In this document: one piece after another, positions 11,720 through 26,047 of the stretch
How positions within the stretch are numbered: position 1 is the stretch's first letter
Layout of the letters: each line of letters begins with the position of its first letter
NCBI GenBank assembly: GCA_019614645.1
Contig: JABWDB010000006.1
Location: 4,464,001 to 4,528,000, forward strand
Length of the DNA stretch: 64,000 nucleotides
Origin: Stratiolaelaps scimitus
Taxonomy: Eukaryota > Arthropoda > Arachnida > Mesostigmata > Laelapidae
Reading direction: 5' to 3'
Program-made: the position numbers and the translations under genes
Notes under the pieces: model-generated
Seen by the model: only the letters and a program-made list of their open reading frames with translations
Databases searched by the model: none
Told to the model about the DNA's origin: nothing

Positions 11720-14500
11720 ATTTCTTTCTTCCAGCGGCGTCATCGACTCACGTTGCTCTCAAGAAAGTCCGATTGGGCTACCGGGCGAAGAAACCGGAGG
11801 CAAAGCTCAAGCGACAAGTGAGTGACACTAGGGTGAGAAAGCGAATGATGATCTTGCTGATGCTAATGATATTATTACACAATGATAGTGTCCATATTGA
11901 CGATCTGATCTCGCTTGCTGCTACCGGCTGCTCGTGCAGGCACCGCCGTGGTCGTGCAATCTGCTGCAGCTGCTGTGGCGACCCTCCTCGGCGCAATCAA
12001 CCCTGAGTGAGGAAGGTTCTGCGGTCGTCGTCGTCGACGACTTCGTCTACCTCACGTCAGACGGCATCGAAACGCCGTCGATTTCAAGAATAACTTTGTC
12101 TTCCTCCAGATTTCGTCGACTCCCGCCGCCGTCGCCGCCGCCACCGCCGCTGCCGCCAGCAGCAGCAGCAGCCGCCGCCATCACGGCTGATTCTTTATCG
12201 TTGCGTGCGTATTTGCGCGATGGCGGTCTTCGGCTTCTTCGTCGTCGTCGTTTTCTTTCTTTTCTCTTTTCATCGTTTTTGACTTTATCATCTTCAACTT
12301 CGCCTTCTTCTTCTTCTTCATCTTCTTTGTCGTCATCATCGTCGACGTTTCATTTTCCTTCGTTCGTCTCCTCCTCCTTCTGTCAGATGTAGTGAACGCG
12401 CGCCACGTCTTGCCATTCTTGTAGCCTACCAGCGCCAGCCCATCATTCTGCCTTTGCTTGTATCATTTCGCCGTTGCGCAACAACAACAACAGCAACGAG
12501 GACAACATCGAAGTCCAACAGTTGACGTTGGCATCGACGACGTCGCTGCAGCAGTAGGGCGGCCGCCGCCGCCGTCGTCGTCAGAATCAGCCGCGGCGGC
12601 GCTAATACCATGACGGCGTCGGCTCCGGCGTCAGCAGCAGCGGCAGCAGCAGCAGCAGGAGCAAAAGCAGCCATCTTCGTTCATCTTCGGAAAACGTTCC
12701 TCGTCCGCTTTTGGTTTGTCGTTCCCGTCGTACTCACCGCCACCATATTCTTTTTCTTCATCTTCTTCTACTACGGCGACGACGACGACTTCGTTGTCTT
12801 CGTCTTTCGCATCTCGTCTTTCTTTATTCTTCGTCTTCTTCTTCTCCTGATGCTGTCGCTGCTGCTGCTGATGTTGATTCTGCTTCTGGCGTTGACGTTG
12901 CCGTCACCGTTGATGCTCTACAGCCACCACCACCATCAGCACTAGCGTCGATTGCCTCCGCCGCCGCCGCCGCTGCTGCTGCCGTTCGTCTTCGTCACGA
13001 GTGCTGCCTGTTCGCTGCCCGCGCAGTTCCTCTTCTTCATTTTCTTCTCTTTCATCTTCGTCTTCTTCTTCTTCTGCTGCCGCCGCCGTCGCTTGTGCAT
13101 TCGCATTCGTTGCTTTGCTGCAACTCGCTAGCCGGTCGTCGTTGCTGGCGCTGGTTGTGTCGGTGTCAGCCAACGTTTGCCCGATCCACCGGCCCCAGCC
13201 AGGCCCCACTCTGCTGCACTCGCTTCTCCACAGTTCTGTCTGGAGACGGCTGGCTGGCTGGCAGCTGACGGAACACAACTGCATTACGTTGCCAGGACGC
13301 AGAACCCAACGAACGAACGAACGAACGGCCTACCTGTCTGTCTCAGTCGCAGCAGCCACTTGGTGCCGCTGATGCCCGCCTGACAACAGCGAGCTGTTTC
13401 GCTTCGCTTCGGCATCGAGCAGCAGCAGCAGCAACAGCAAGCTTCTCAGCGCAGTCTCAAACTCAACCGCCCAACGCGGCCGAGTAAACGCGGCCCAACG
13501 GCGGCATCTGATCGGTCTCTGAACGGACGCACCGAGTCACTGGCAAACCGACACATAGTCAGTCAGTCACTCAGACGGACGATCGGACGAGCAGACAGTC
13601 CGACAGACCGACGGACGGACGGACGGACAAACGGATTCAGATGCATGAGACTGTAAGTGGCATTAGCGGCAGCAGCAGTAGTAGTGGTAGTAGCTGTCTG
13701 CGGCTGTCTCCTGTCGCTCTCCCCTGCCGTCGAGTGGTAGCTTCCCCTCCTCGGCACAGTCACTCGGGGCGGTAGCCCGCGTCTGAGCGGCGCACAGAGA
13801 GAGGACAGATCAGCGACGGCGGTCAGCTTCAAGTCAGCTACAGAGCAAACGCAGAAAAGACCAAGGAGAGTAGTCACTCACTCAGTCAGTCAGTTCATCA
13901 GTCAGTCAACGCGAACATCGCCAGCTCTGGCTGGCTGGCCCTTAACCGAGCAGCGGTAGACACACAGACAAGCAATCGGTCGGTCGGTCGGTCGGGCGGA
14001 CGGGCGGGCAGGCGGGCGTTAGTTCGCTCGCTTCGTTGAGGCAGTAGCCAGTCAGTAGTAGGGGAGCAGCCAACAACCATCGCATCATCGAGCATTCGAA
14101 CGGGTGAGGGCTAAAGGAACGCTCGAGACCGGCCGGGTGCCTGGTCACTCTGCAGAAGAAGAAGAAAGGAATAATGAGCTGCAGCCGCCGCCGCTGCTGC
14201 TGCTGCAGCCGTCGCTATGCACCGGCTGCGGCGACGGCGGCGGCCGCTGCAGAATTCGCTGGCTGTTTGTCGACTGGACGATAGGTCTCTCGTGATGGTG
14301 AACGGCAACAGCCGGCGGGGCCCGGCAGGAACGCATGCTATATCTGTGCCGACTCTGTGTAGCCGAGCTGGACCGATGGGTCGATCGATGCATATGGACG
14401 AGCAGAGGAACGCGAACTTGCCAATTGTCCACCCCAATTGTCCAATGTTGGGTCGGGTCGAACCTAGTCGTCGAATGCGGCCAAAGTGCAAATGATGTGT
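11501..14500. other. Triplet- and tetranucleotide-rich island
   Basis: CT tract (11689-11710), GTC/GAC and CCG runs (12020-12180), TTC/TCA runs (12240-12350), GCC/GTC (12560-12600), CAG (12630-12665), CTG (12855-12875) and GCC (12958-12985). Frames are poly-S, L, A or V on both strands. No gene is supported. Confidence 0.65.
13566..14025. repeat. Tetranucleotide-rich stretch (GGAC, CAGT, CGGT, GGCG units)
   Basis: GGAC units run at about 13606-13629, CAGT units at about 13873-13912, CGGT units at 13977-13996, then GGGC/GGCG units to about 14020. Similar patches are at 13310-13326, 17260-17280, 37557-37600, 40361-40377 and 58615-58637. None carries a gene. Confidence 0.85.
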
Positions 14501-17500
14501 CTGCATAGTAAAGTTACACTTTGGTCGGTGAAGTGGCGGACACCGGGCCGGCAGAGAATCGGTCAGAGCATCGACTCTCCACGGCCACAATACAATGACG
14601 AAAATGAAGGGGATAGTATCGACGAAAGAATCGCCCGCCATTGATAATTCTATAATATGATATCATATATATATATATATATATATGGGGCATACGCATT
14701 CCGCAACAGCAATAGCATGTGAAACAGCGGAAGCTGTGCGGTAAACGAAAATATTCTACGCACCAGAGTAGTAGTCGCTAGCAGCCGCAGCAGCAGCGAG
14801 AAAGATAGTTGAACAAGTGATATGGTGGTGGTGGTATCTGTGCATGCTAAGTACGGGCACCAAAACGGCCGGCCGGCCCGCGACAACAAGCGCATGAAGC
14901 CGCGCACAGGCCGCTGCCAACAGCGTTTTGGCAAAGGGCAAACTAGAGAATGAAGACAACAATGATAGTTGGGCGATTAGCGCAACGCCTCAATATTAGA
15001 ATGCGACAGGTGAGGACAATAACAACAACAACGGCAAGTGAATATGAAATGGGAAGATGACCAGGGTTGATGACGAGCAAAGCAGGGAGAGGGTGGGAGC
15101 TTCGTTCCGTCCATAGATGTATCGTGTATTCTATTGTACGCATATGTGTACATTAGGTCTATTCAGCATGAACGCAGAATAGTGATCGATTACGACCGAT
15201 AACGTAAGTGTATCGGATTGAGACATCTCGCAGAAAAGCTCATGGTGTTGAGGTGGCCTACAGATGCTAGCATTGGACAACGGGCGGACGCGGGCGGACG
15301 CGGGGGGTAGCTTGTGGCCAAAACCGACACCATAAGCCACGCTGTGAGTAATAACGACTTTTACGTGGACCGTCCACGGATTCTCGTGGCTAGAACCTCG
15401 TGACACGCCGCTGCTCCTCGGTAGCCCTAGTTCATCAGCGTACTCATCATTCCCGCCGCCCTGCCTTGTCACCCCACCATTCTGCTCTTATGGGCATCTC
15501 AGAAACGATAAAAGAAAAAAATGATCCGCCGGTTCGTCCCCCCGTGCGACAATGCGACGGTCGCCGCCATCTCGCCACCGTATGGTCTAGCGTCCGCCAG
15601 TAGCGAACGTGGCTGGCGAGTGTTATCGAGGGTTAACGATATTTATAATACCAAAAGCAGGTGGTGATAGTCTCGCCGAGACGCAACGTTCCAGAAGTAG
15701 TTAAGGAGTTACTTGTTTGACGAGCTGTCACCCTGTTCGACGCGTCGTTATGTCAACGCCAGTTGCTGGCTACAGCAACAGAGCAATAACAACGACAGCA
15801 ACAACAGCAGCGACAACAACAACAGCAACAGCAGCGACAACAACAGCGCTGCCGCCAAGAATAGTAGCAGAAGCACAGGGCACAGATGACAATGACATCT
15901 AACATCTATTTCAGAGAGGTTGCTTTCGGCGGACGGTTGGGGGCTGTTGCCGCTGCTGCTGTGCTGCTCGATGATGCCTGTTGCTGCCACGTATTTCTGC
16001 TGCTGTCGCCTCCTGGCACTCGCAGCGCTTCAGGCGTTAGGCAAGTGAAGAATGATGATTGCGCCGGCTGGATCCGCAGGACAGCGGCAGCCGTCAGCCG
16101 ACCGGCCGACCTGTGCAGGCGATCATAGTTGGCAATAGCTGTCAAACCTGCTCCAGGCAAACGCATTGTCATCTTCTCATCGAACTACTGTACCGTCCCA
16201 GACCCGACTGTCCCCCCACCGAAGGCGTCTTTACTTTCCGCATCTACCTTCGTCTGTGCCCCCCCCCCGCCCCGCCCCCCCTCTAGTCTCGTCGGAGAGC
16301 CGTCCTGGCGGCAGACACCCCCACAATGTCTGCTAGTATGATTTGGCTGGTTCGCCTTCCCTCCGACAACAATCGGTGTTAGCTTTTTTTTTTTCTTCTC
16401 GTCTCTTTTCTTAACATTCTTCCACATATTTTTTTCTAGTCAAGTCACCAACTGCCACCACTATCTAACATTAGCCAGTCAGGGGACAAGAACACGGGAG
16501 GGGAGAACAGCACCAGACGCAGCTGCACCATCATCATCATCGCTGCCACCACCACCGCCAACATCACAATCATCGCTGCCACCATCATCATCCTCAACTC
16601 AGCGATGAGGGACTACCTCGAGGAGAGAATATGAGAGGGTTTGTGTCTCGTCTACAACGACGCCAGACCCGATATCTATCAGACAATGACGTAGTGCTTC
16701 GACAGCAGCAGCAGCAGCAGCAATTCTTCTCATCAGGCGGTCATCGCACGCGGCGCCCCCCCCCCCCACGCGCGCGTTTATCGCAAACCCCTCAAACAAT
16801 TCTAGAAGAAGGCAGCGTTCAAGCAAAGACGTGAGACAAGAAGCAATAGTATATCGTTGTGTCGTTTCATTGCCATCGCTTGTCTATACTTTCCTTATCT
16901 TAGCGTTGCTGATGCTGCTGCTGCTGGTGCTTCTGTCGCCACCACCACCACCCCTGCTGATCATGATGATGTCACTGTTGCTGTTAATGTTTCTGCTGCT
17001 GCTGCTGAATGCCACAGTGGTATACGTTGTTGGAGGGCCCGTCCGCCGCTGCTGCTGTCGCCTCAGCTATTGCAGCTTCTGCTTTTGCGGCTACTCGGAC
17101 TGCTATTCTCGCCGCTTGTCGATCTTCTCCTCGATGCTTGACTTCGTTGGTGCGTCCGTTCGTTAGGTTTCTTTATTCATTCGTTCGTTGGTCCGAAGTT
17201 CTTCAAACGCCCAGTCGTGCGCCAATACGCTTCTCGTCAACCCGCGATCCAGCCAGCCAGCCAGCCCGCCCGCCCGCCAGCTCGGGCTAACCGTTGATAG
17301 AATGATGGGTGAAGATGGTAGCAGCGTTGAACCGCCGTCATCGTCAAGCGTCATCGGCGAACCCTAGCCCACAGCGTCGGAACAGATATATAGGCAATCG
17401 AGCAGCAGCGGCGCTCAGCCACCACCACCAATGGGCAGGGGTTCAGCTCGACTTGAGTGTCACCACCAACCAGCGAACCAACCATATCGCCTCACCCGAT

Positions 17501-17800
17501 ATAGATTTAACCAATTTGAGATTTTCCTACAACATCTCTTTTCCTTGATTTCGCTCGCTCAATCATTCGTTCATTTCTCGCACCCCCCACCCCCCAACCC
17601 CCGGGGGGAGAGCTGGCCCCCCCCGCTCTTCCATTTTATCATCCCGCTCCCTGTTTCTCTCGTGCGACTCTGCCTGCTCCTGCTAGTCTGGCGCATTTAT
17701 GATTTTCTCTTTTTTTTTTTTGTTCCATTCTTCGCGAACTCGCCCTGCCATCCACGGGGCCGCTGATGATAGCGGCGGTAACGAATCCCGAACGCGGCCA
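14501..17800. other. Mixed unique and CAA/CAG-rich DNA, no supported gene
   Basis: TA tract (14665-14686), a 10-base tandem duplication (GGGCGGACGC, about 15283-15302), CAA/CAG/CGA run (15783-15852), C-rich runs (16260-16281, and 12 C at 16756-16767), T11 (16384-16394), CAT/CCA runs (16529-16590), CAG (16705-16722) and CTG runs (16908-17010). Confidence 0.65.
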
Positions 17801-20800
17801 CGATGTCTGCTAGGAAATGATAGTATCACACTCATAACGATACCCGGACACAGTTGCACACATCGAGCGTCCCCACTACACCAGCGAGTGGAGGGCAGTT
17901 GGCCAGGCAGAGCTCTTCCTTCATATTCACTTATGGTGATTTCGATTCAATCTTTGACGCATGTATTTTTCCCAGCAGCGAGATGAGGAGTGCATACTTG
18001 AACAGCGAATAGGACTGCCCGGACGATCCGATCGAGGATCGGTGGTGAGTAGGCCAGTGGCGACCTAGCAAAGTCCGCCCGGGTCGAAGCCCGAGAAGAT
18101 CCAATGGGTGGGATTTAGGGGATGGCGGCTTCGGTTGACTCGAACTTGCCTCGGCCACGTTGAGACCTATCAAAAACAGCACACCGCCACCGACAACGAC
18201 CGCTGCTAACTCAGTGACTCAGCCTGCTACACATATCCTCGATACAGTAGTTGTTCCTTGGCAGGGCACGGTATCTGCGCCTCCACGCCCTTCAATGATG
18301 AGCATTAAGCCATCCACCCTGACCTCGCGCACGTGAACTTTCTCTAAATAATCCGGGCGCCTCCCCACGACGTCGGACGAAGTATTCCTCGAGTAGTAGT
18401 GGTAGATCAGCGAGAGAAGTCGTCAGCGACCAAGGAATGATGTTCTTCACTGAACATTATGGTTGGACACATCTTCACACATGGACGCTGCACCACATAG
18501 ACTCATAGTACTGTGAGGTAGTGGGTGGTGTGTGTGTGTGATGTCAGCCAGAGATCATTACGTGCATTATTCTTCAAAAAAAAGGGACATTACGAAAACT
18601 TTTTCCAACGGAACATTTTTCAAAGGACACACTTTTCTTGAGCGGACTTCAATCGTTTTGCTAGCTTGTGCAGATGCATCGACACCAACTCGACGAGAGA
18701 AAGGCAAACGCGATTCCCATGGCATTCAGTGATGGTGGAGCTTCAATCAGACATCAGCTATGTAATCAATACTGCAGGCGTCTACGACCGGCGTCGAATC
18801 CACGCGAATCCAGCGGTCACACTCACTTGCAGTTATAGCAATAAATACTGAGTGGCTAACATAGCTAGGTTACGACGCAGTGCGACATTGCGGACCAGCG
18901 GCGGTGACCCGAGCGCTCGCGGCAGACGACTCTGATGAGATGCGAAGACAGCGACCGATATCCCAGCCCCCCCCGTCCAGATCGGTTGCAAATTACACCC
19001 ATCTCGCGTTAGGTAGCGTTGACGTGATCAAGCCGTGTGAAGATATCGCTAGATACCTGTTCACGGCTTCGTCGTTAATGGGATGCAATCTAACAGCATG
19101 TAAACGACACTGAAGTGCCAATATGGACCAGGAGAGAGAGGTACCAGAAAATGTCAGGCGATAATATCGTACCACGTAATACTTTGAACAGTGCATGTTC
19201 TCAACACAAATCGTTCTATCACTATTCACTGCTATTAGCGGCAGCAGCAGCAACAGCTCCGCTCGAATTCACTACTGACGCGCTATAAAAACGAATTGTA
19301 CCCATTGACGCTTTCGAGCGCGATGCCGGTAATATATATATATATATATATACTGAAATAGCCTATATCTAAGTTTTATATACGTATATAATATAATAAT
19401 AATAATAATATTAAATGCAGATCCAGTTGCCGCTGTATGTCTCCTACATCCAGGAAGGTTTGTGGAGAATTGACATTCGTTAGCTTTGGACCCAGTTGAG
19501 TTTCGGCGAAATGTCCTTCAATGTTCACCCTTTGAGCCGTTTCCTCGGCTGAGTCCAGCTATCATTCGAATGTCTCTTCACCATTTCTGCCACAAATGCT
19601 GTTTCGCTTCACTTTTGCTATCCCAGTACGCGTACATCCACCGTCTAACCCTAACCCCCAGCTCTGTTCATCGGCATCTGTCATTCGATCATAATAATGT
19701 GGGCGAAGTGAACAACAGTGTGACCAGGGAACAATTCAAATGTGACCGATTGATAATGCCTTGCTCTCTCTCTCTCTCTCTCTCGCTTGGAGTTCTATGC
19801 GATTGTTTGTGTGCATAAGTTCCTTATGGGTACTCTTCTAGTACGCGGGCATACAGTGACACTGTGCACAGCTCGCTTCATCCGCCATAGACGACGTTTC
19901 CAACCGAGCTCTCTCCATCTCCCTCTGTCTCTTATTCTCTATTTTTCTCCACGTTTGCGCATTGCGCTACCTCACTATACCTATTACTCCCTATCGATGC
20001 TGTCTAAGCTTCAAATCGAGAAGCGAACTTCGGGATTCGAGAGACCGAGCCAACCGAGCACTAGACTATTTGCTGGCAGATGCAACCAGCTGTGATATCT
20101 GTTTATCTATCGAACATCGGCCAGGTCAGGACCATACCTTGCATCCAGGCCCGTGAGCCTGTCCCGACCACCCGGCAAATTCGCACTGATCGACATTTAG
20201 CTACATCGTGGCGGCAATCGCCTATTGAGCACCAATCGAGTGGAGCAGGAGATGCGCGGCGAGCCGGGCGACTGCGAATCTGCTCCAGAAAAGTATGAGC
20301 AACTATGAGGTGTCCGCAGATGATCTGCATCTATCTAGCGCGGACAATAGGCGAGATTCTGATCATAGCGATTGATGCGGTTTCTGTTGTTACTGCTGCT
20401 GCTGCGGCTGCCGCCGCCGGTACTGCCACATGTGCTGGCCAATGTGCGCGCCAACAGAGAGCCACTGGATTCGACCTGGGCTGGGTGGGTAAATAGAGAT
20501 GATTTATGCGAATCGGCCGGACTGTCGGCCGCCCGGGAAGACCAGTCAGTTAGATTTGGACTAACTTCGCTGACTGACCAGGATGAGGTGGTGGTGGTGG
20601 TCCTGACGACGACGGCGGCGGCTGCGGTAGGCTACGACCGCGGCTGCTACCGCTGCAGCAGCAGCAGCATCGGCGATCGACCCCTACCACTGCTGGACCA
20701 TGACGGCCATCAGATCACCATCATCGCTAGCCTGTTCATCCGGCCGCTGGAGTTCGGAGCTCGAGCACACGAAGAGCACGGACGAAGACCGCCACGACGA

Positions 20801-20955
20801 CGACGCCGCGATCTGGATGGATTCTAGTGACGGCGAGTGCCGCTGCTGCTACCGCCGCCGCCGCCGCCGCCGCTTAGCCAGTGTCACATAGACGAGCTGT
20901 ATGAACACGACTGAACAGATAGGTTGAATGACAGAGAGTGACAGAGAGATATTGC

Positions 20956-20963
<8 letters not shown>

Positions 20964-20999
<36 letters not shown>
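20964..20999. repeat. (GA)n microsatellite, about 18 units
   Basis: A pure GA run inside a purine-rich stretch that continues to about 21095. Known: GA repeats bind GAGA-type factors at Hox loci in insects; whether that applies here is not shown. Other CT/GA tracts are at 283-309, 3502-3543, 11689-11710, 19763-19782, 26551-26573 and 63776-63796. Confidence 0.95.
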
Positions 21000-21002
<3 letters not shown>

Positions 21003-24000
21003 GGGAGGTTGTAGGGGACGAGAGCAAACGAGCCAACGATGGTGAGCTTGGCGAAGCAGGACAGAATGCAAGGGAGAGAGAGGAGAGACAGAGAGAGTGA
21101 GGCGGACCAAACACAGATGAGCGAGTAGGAACGAACGAACGAGAAATAAATGTGAACTGGAAGTGAACCGTTGGAGCCGCTGCCACCCCCGCGCCGTCTG
21201 CAAACCCATTATTGTTGTTCAGTGGACAAAATAGCAAAAGCTCCGCTGATTGGAAGCATCGATACGATGGAGAATGCGATTCAGCGGCGTGCGCTACGCT
21301 GCGACTGCCGGAGACAAACAATCGATGAGGTCGCTGTCTAAGCGTAGAAGGTTGCCATCGGCATTGTTGCGGTGATGAAGTACAGTGAAGTGGACTGGCC
21401 ATTCATGTTGATATATATATATATGTGTGAGTATATTGAAACAGTTGTGTAGCTTCCGTTCGACCAGATACAATACAATGGCATAGGTACACTGTGTGCT
21501 TCAAAGGATTATTCTGGTGTTGAGGATACTTGCTGCAAGAATAAGCACTTTAAGCACGCGATTGACAATCTATGCTCGGGCAGTCTAATCAGGACAGAGG
21601 CTGTTGCTGTGTATAGTTAGCTTACGTTTCCCACTATTAATCAATTAGCACGAAGCTCTAACTGATTATACAGCACAACTGGATTCTGTTAAAATTGACA
21701 AATACTAGAATTTGAGCGCATTTCGCTGTTCAGCGTCAGGCTGAGGGCGTCATGGTCACCCCAGACGAAGGCATTGCCTGTTCCATGTTCATATGTAGCC
21801 CCTTTGTAATCTATAGCTAAAGATAACGTTGCCGGTTAGCCAGACCAGTAGACTAAGGGCAGGCCGAAACAGAGCCACTGTGCAGAGTCAGAGGATGTCA
21901 CAAAATGAAAAACCACTACCAAACGCCTCCTGCCAATCTCGTTGATCTATCAGCCTCAAACGTGTACGTTTTGGGCTCCTGCTGTCGGCCTTCTGCTGGC
22001 TGAAAGATGAATGTCTTGAACGAAGCCCGGGAGCCTACTCGGGCTAGATTCAGGGGATTGGCGCCAAAGGGCAGCACAATGGGGGCCAAACTCCGAACAC
22101 CGGGGATCGGACACTTCGCAAGATTGGTACAACCCCATAGAACAGAGAGTGGAACAATGTATGTCCTATGTGACAGTGCAATGGGGTAAGACCCAACGCG
22201 GTGGCTGGTGTCTAGCTAACAGCCTGTAGGCTGGACTGGACTTAGCGGCCCTCCGCCAAATGCATCACCCGACAAACAGTACGCTTGTGTGTTCAATTAG
22301 TGATGATTCTATCTAAAGTTGTATAAGAATCACAGCATGATATGTTGTATAATGTCAGGAACGCAAATGACGACAGAGAACACATCGGTCTTTCTGTATG
22401 ACGAACGGCTGCGGTCCAGTTCGATGCTGTGCATAGTCGTTCCACGGCAAAGATCTCTCTGTCAATATTTGAGTATAATGGTGATGTGAAGGTGTGTATG
22501 GTGAACATCCTTGTGAACAATAATAGCTCATCCCAAACACACACACACACACACCAAAGCGCAGCACGTTGGTGAACTACGCGAGATTTCGGACGGCCAA
22601 ACTGGATGGATGGAGCTAGGATTTAAGGAAGAGACTAAACGCGTGCCTACCCATATATCGTCTATCGAAGGAAGAAGAGTGCAGATAAATCATACGGATG
22701 CGACCAAATACGTGTTGGGATTTACAAGAACATTGTTACCCTCCCGGCCCGATATGCTCTCTCGCTCTCTCATCTTTGATAGATCAGTGAAAACATGCTG
22801 TTGCCGTCGCTGCCGCCAGGCACCAGCGAGCCCAGCAAATCAACTATAATACGTAGCACCTTCTATGCTGCCTATAATTGTCCTGACCGGCCACCCGCAT
22901 CCTCGAGCCCACATTCGCCTATTCGCGAGCCTCACTGCCATTGGAAGTCAGTCTGGCTGGCTGGCCCGGCTACTCTGTACGGCCGAAAGCAAAAAAAAAC
23001 TGCCGCTTCCACAGTGATGGTGAACATCAACCGCAGTAACGTCCCGACGTCCACTATCGCGTAACAGGATTTATAGATAGAAGGATATAGCAGTACCATA
23101 CGTATATGTATATATATATATATCGAAAGCGTAAGCAAGTCGTGTTAACACGCTGTTCGACACATGAGCCGATAAGGGGGGCGGACCGATTGATGGACAG
23201 ACAACAAGGCGACACCACATTTATAACAACGGCCAAGATATCATGCATTACAATAGAGGATTACTTCGTATATATATATATATATATACAACATACAGAG
23301 CTAATATATCCTATTATACGTATATAAATAACAGTAATTGTCTCATGATCGCCAGTTGCTTGTAGCTCGCTTCCTCATAGCAGTCGACGCGTTTCCACAC
23401 GCGTCACAGCTGTTTTCATGGCCAGCTGTTGGGCTAGATATATTATTATATAAATATATAGGTATTTCACGATTTGTGTGGCTAACACCAAGAGGGACTG
23501 TCGCAAACGCTGGAGGGGAATGCTCTTGAATAACAACGGTACTGATTAGGTACGCAATATGCGGCACAATCAACAGGACATCTCGTGTCAGCATAATGTC
23601 GAATGATTATTAGGTCTATCAAGACAACTCCTCTCTGTTATCGTCTACATCGCTAGAACACAATTTGGGAATGTACGTTTTTAATGGACTCCATCAAGGA
23701 TACCTAGGTCGTTTTTCGCGTTTGAAACGAGTTTTTCCCCCTCGACCCTATTCAGGGTGGCGTCTGTCTACATTTTCAGGTGAGCTGCCACTGGTAAGTT
23801 ACGGCTAGAGGGTAAAGAATCCATTCGTTATTCATAGGTCATCATATTTGTATTTCTACAAGGTTACAATGAAGGCTGCAAAAACGGGTACAGTCTGGTG
23901 TCGCTTAGAATGCGTCGCCTTAGTGTACCTTAAAGCAGGCGTATCTTCGTTGAAATCCTTCATCTCGTACATGATGAGGACTCTCCCATAACGAGGGCAG

Positions 24001-24534
24001 GCTCGAACGCATTCAAGACATATTGCTGGCCTCCGGTTCGCCAGCACGTACCGCTCAAATTCCAATTGAACGACTAAAACGAAGATGACGTTCAAGTCAA
24101 AGACTTCCCATCTCTCGTCAGTACGAACGCCAGCGAACCTCGAAAAATAGTCCCGTCTTATCCTGCCGCAGGGCGGCCCTTGGCTGGCGACAGGGATTAG
24201 GGCAAGGTTTCGGGGAGGCGCGGCGCGCAAGTCGTAAGTGGAGTGCACTAAACGGCGAATAATTACATTTGAGCACCGGCGTCTCTCGGCCCTGCCGGGA
24301 CTCCTGGGATGAAGGGCGAAAAACCGGAGCCGCCGCCGCCGCCGTGTCCTGGGAGCGCACTGAAGCGGCGGTGGTGACGCGGTGGAGAGTCACAGTGAGT
24401 CTGCCGCGTAGCCTCGTCGTTCAGTACCGGGGGGTCGCCGGGGGGCATCGACGAGCCATCAGACCCGGCGCGACCCAGGCATCACTAGGAGACCGGGGGA
24501 ACGAAGAGGTTGGTGTCTGACGACCCGAAGGGGC

Positions 24535-24549
24535 GGGGGGGGGGGGGGG
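24535..24549 (+). repeat. G15 homopolymer
   Basis: Fifteen G in a row after GGGGC, with more G runs nearby (24428-24445). It could form a G-quadruplex and is also a common place for sequencing errors. Confidence 0.9.
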
Positions 24550-26004
24550 TGCTGCTGCCAGCAAGTAGCAAGCGCAAGAGGCTGGATACCCTCACTTGCT
24601 AAGTATCTAGCGATCCTGCCGCCGCCACTGCCACTACTACTATTGCTGCTGGCGCTGTTGGAGCTGACGCTATTGGAGTACCATCCCTTCCATCGAGACG
24701 ACGAGCTTGCTGCTTCAGCTCCCCGTCTGACCTGCGCTGAGACAATCGGTAGAGAGCGATTGAAAGAGACTCGATGAGCATAGCGGGCCGGACCCGACCC
24801 GACCGGGGCCAAGCGAGAGACCGGACCAAGGCGAGCACAAACAGCACGGCAAACAAGCAAACGCTGCGTGGGGCGGATCTAAGCCGGAGCAAAAGTGCAC
24901 TTAAACAAAAATAAAAACACCATTTGGGCCAAACGCCAATCGGTTTTGGAACAGGAGGGTGGCTGGATGCTACAGAGTGGCGATACAATGTTTGGCCTCA
25001 CAGCGTTGATGCTTGCGATGTTGTCTTGCCTGGCCTGCCTTGCCTTGTCCTGCTGCCCTTCTCGTGCTTCGCCTGAGACACGAACGCTGTGTGTACGCTT
25101 GTATCTGTGTGTGCGTGTGTGTGTGAGTCTATGTATAGCAATGCTGGAGGAACCTAGTGTACTTCGTGACACGGGCGATCTGGGCATTGTACAATCCGGC
25201 AATCTTGCCGCTGCAGACAAGCATTGCATAGTGTAGCCCAAGCGTCGCTCTATACGCCCCGTTTGGGCCGCGTAGACACGGACACACAGATGCACACAGA
25301 CGGCTACAGCGAGACGAAGAAGAAGAAGACCTTCGACCATGTGGTGAGATTCGTCGACAACTCGCGTCCCATTCGATCCGATAGCAGCGAGGCTACTCCT
25401 CTTTCACCTCCTGAAGTAGCTCCTGGGAGGCCGTCTCTCTCTCTCAATCTCCCACTGGGTCTGTCTACAAGATGGCGTCTTCCAGTCACCCGTCCTCCTG
25501 TCTCGCGTCGTTTTCCGCCAGGACAAAGGGGCAAGGGACATGACAGCGAGGATCCTGTCGTCGAGGACACAAATCTGCCTTTCGCCCGTGATCTATAGCC
25601 ACCATCTATTTAGCCCCTTCCCGCGACAACCTAAGGCCTCCCCCGCCCCACTAGCTTGATTTTCTCTTTACTGATCATAGCATGTCGCTTTCATCTTCCA
25701 GGACAATCGGTGTACAGTCGAATGCGATTTGTAGCTGGGAAGGCCTCCGATCGCGAACACATGGCCGACGAATGAAGAGATTACCAGTAGTAACAATTTT
25801 TATTACGAAGCCTCGGGATAGGCAGGACTGCTACGTAATCAGCTAGCTATCACTCATCCATATTCGTAGGGGTTGATTTCGAGCAGCACGAATCGATGGC
25901 GAATGCGATCGATGAGTAACTACGAGAGAGGACTACAAAAGTTAGCCTTCCTATTTTAAATATTACACATTTCGCCGTGTCACTGCGTCCGCTAACTGAT
26001 CTGT

Positions 26005-26047
26005 TGTGGTTCGTCAAAAAAAATATCAATTTTTTAGACGAACCACA
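26005..26047. repeat. Inverted repeat, 11-bp perfect arms extended by an A6/T6 pair
   Basis: TGTGGTTCGTC at 26005-26015 pairs with GACGAACCACA at 26037-26047. After one A-A mismatch, the A run and T run also pair, giving about 17 of 18 paired bases around a short loop. Confidence 0.9.

Noticed and set aside
13566..14025. CRISPR-like spaced repeats
   Set aside because: These are simple tetranucleotide tandem units with no constant repeat and unique spacers, in a eukaryotic sequence.
24895..24985. A possible homeobox core on the minus strand (a TGTTCCAAAACC stretch)
   Set aside because: The codons read CPVPKP, not WFQNRR, and flanking codons do not fit a homeodomain.
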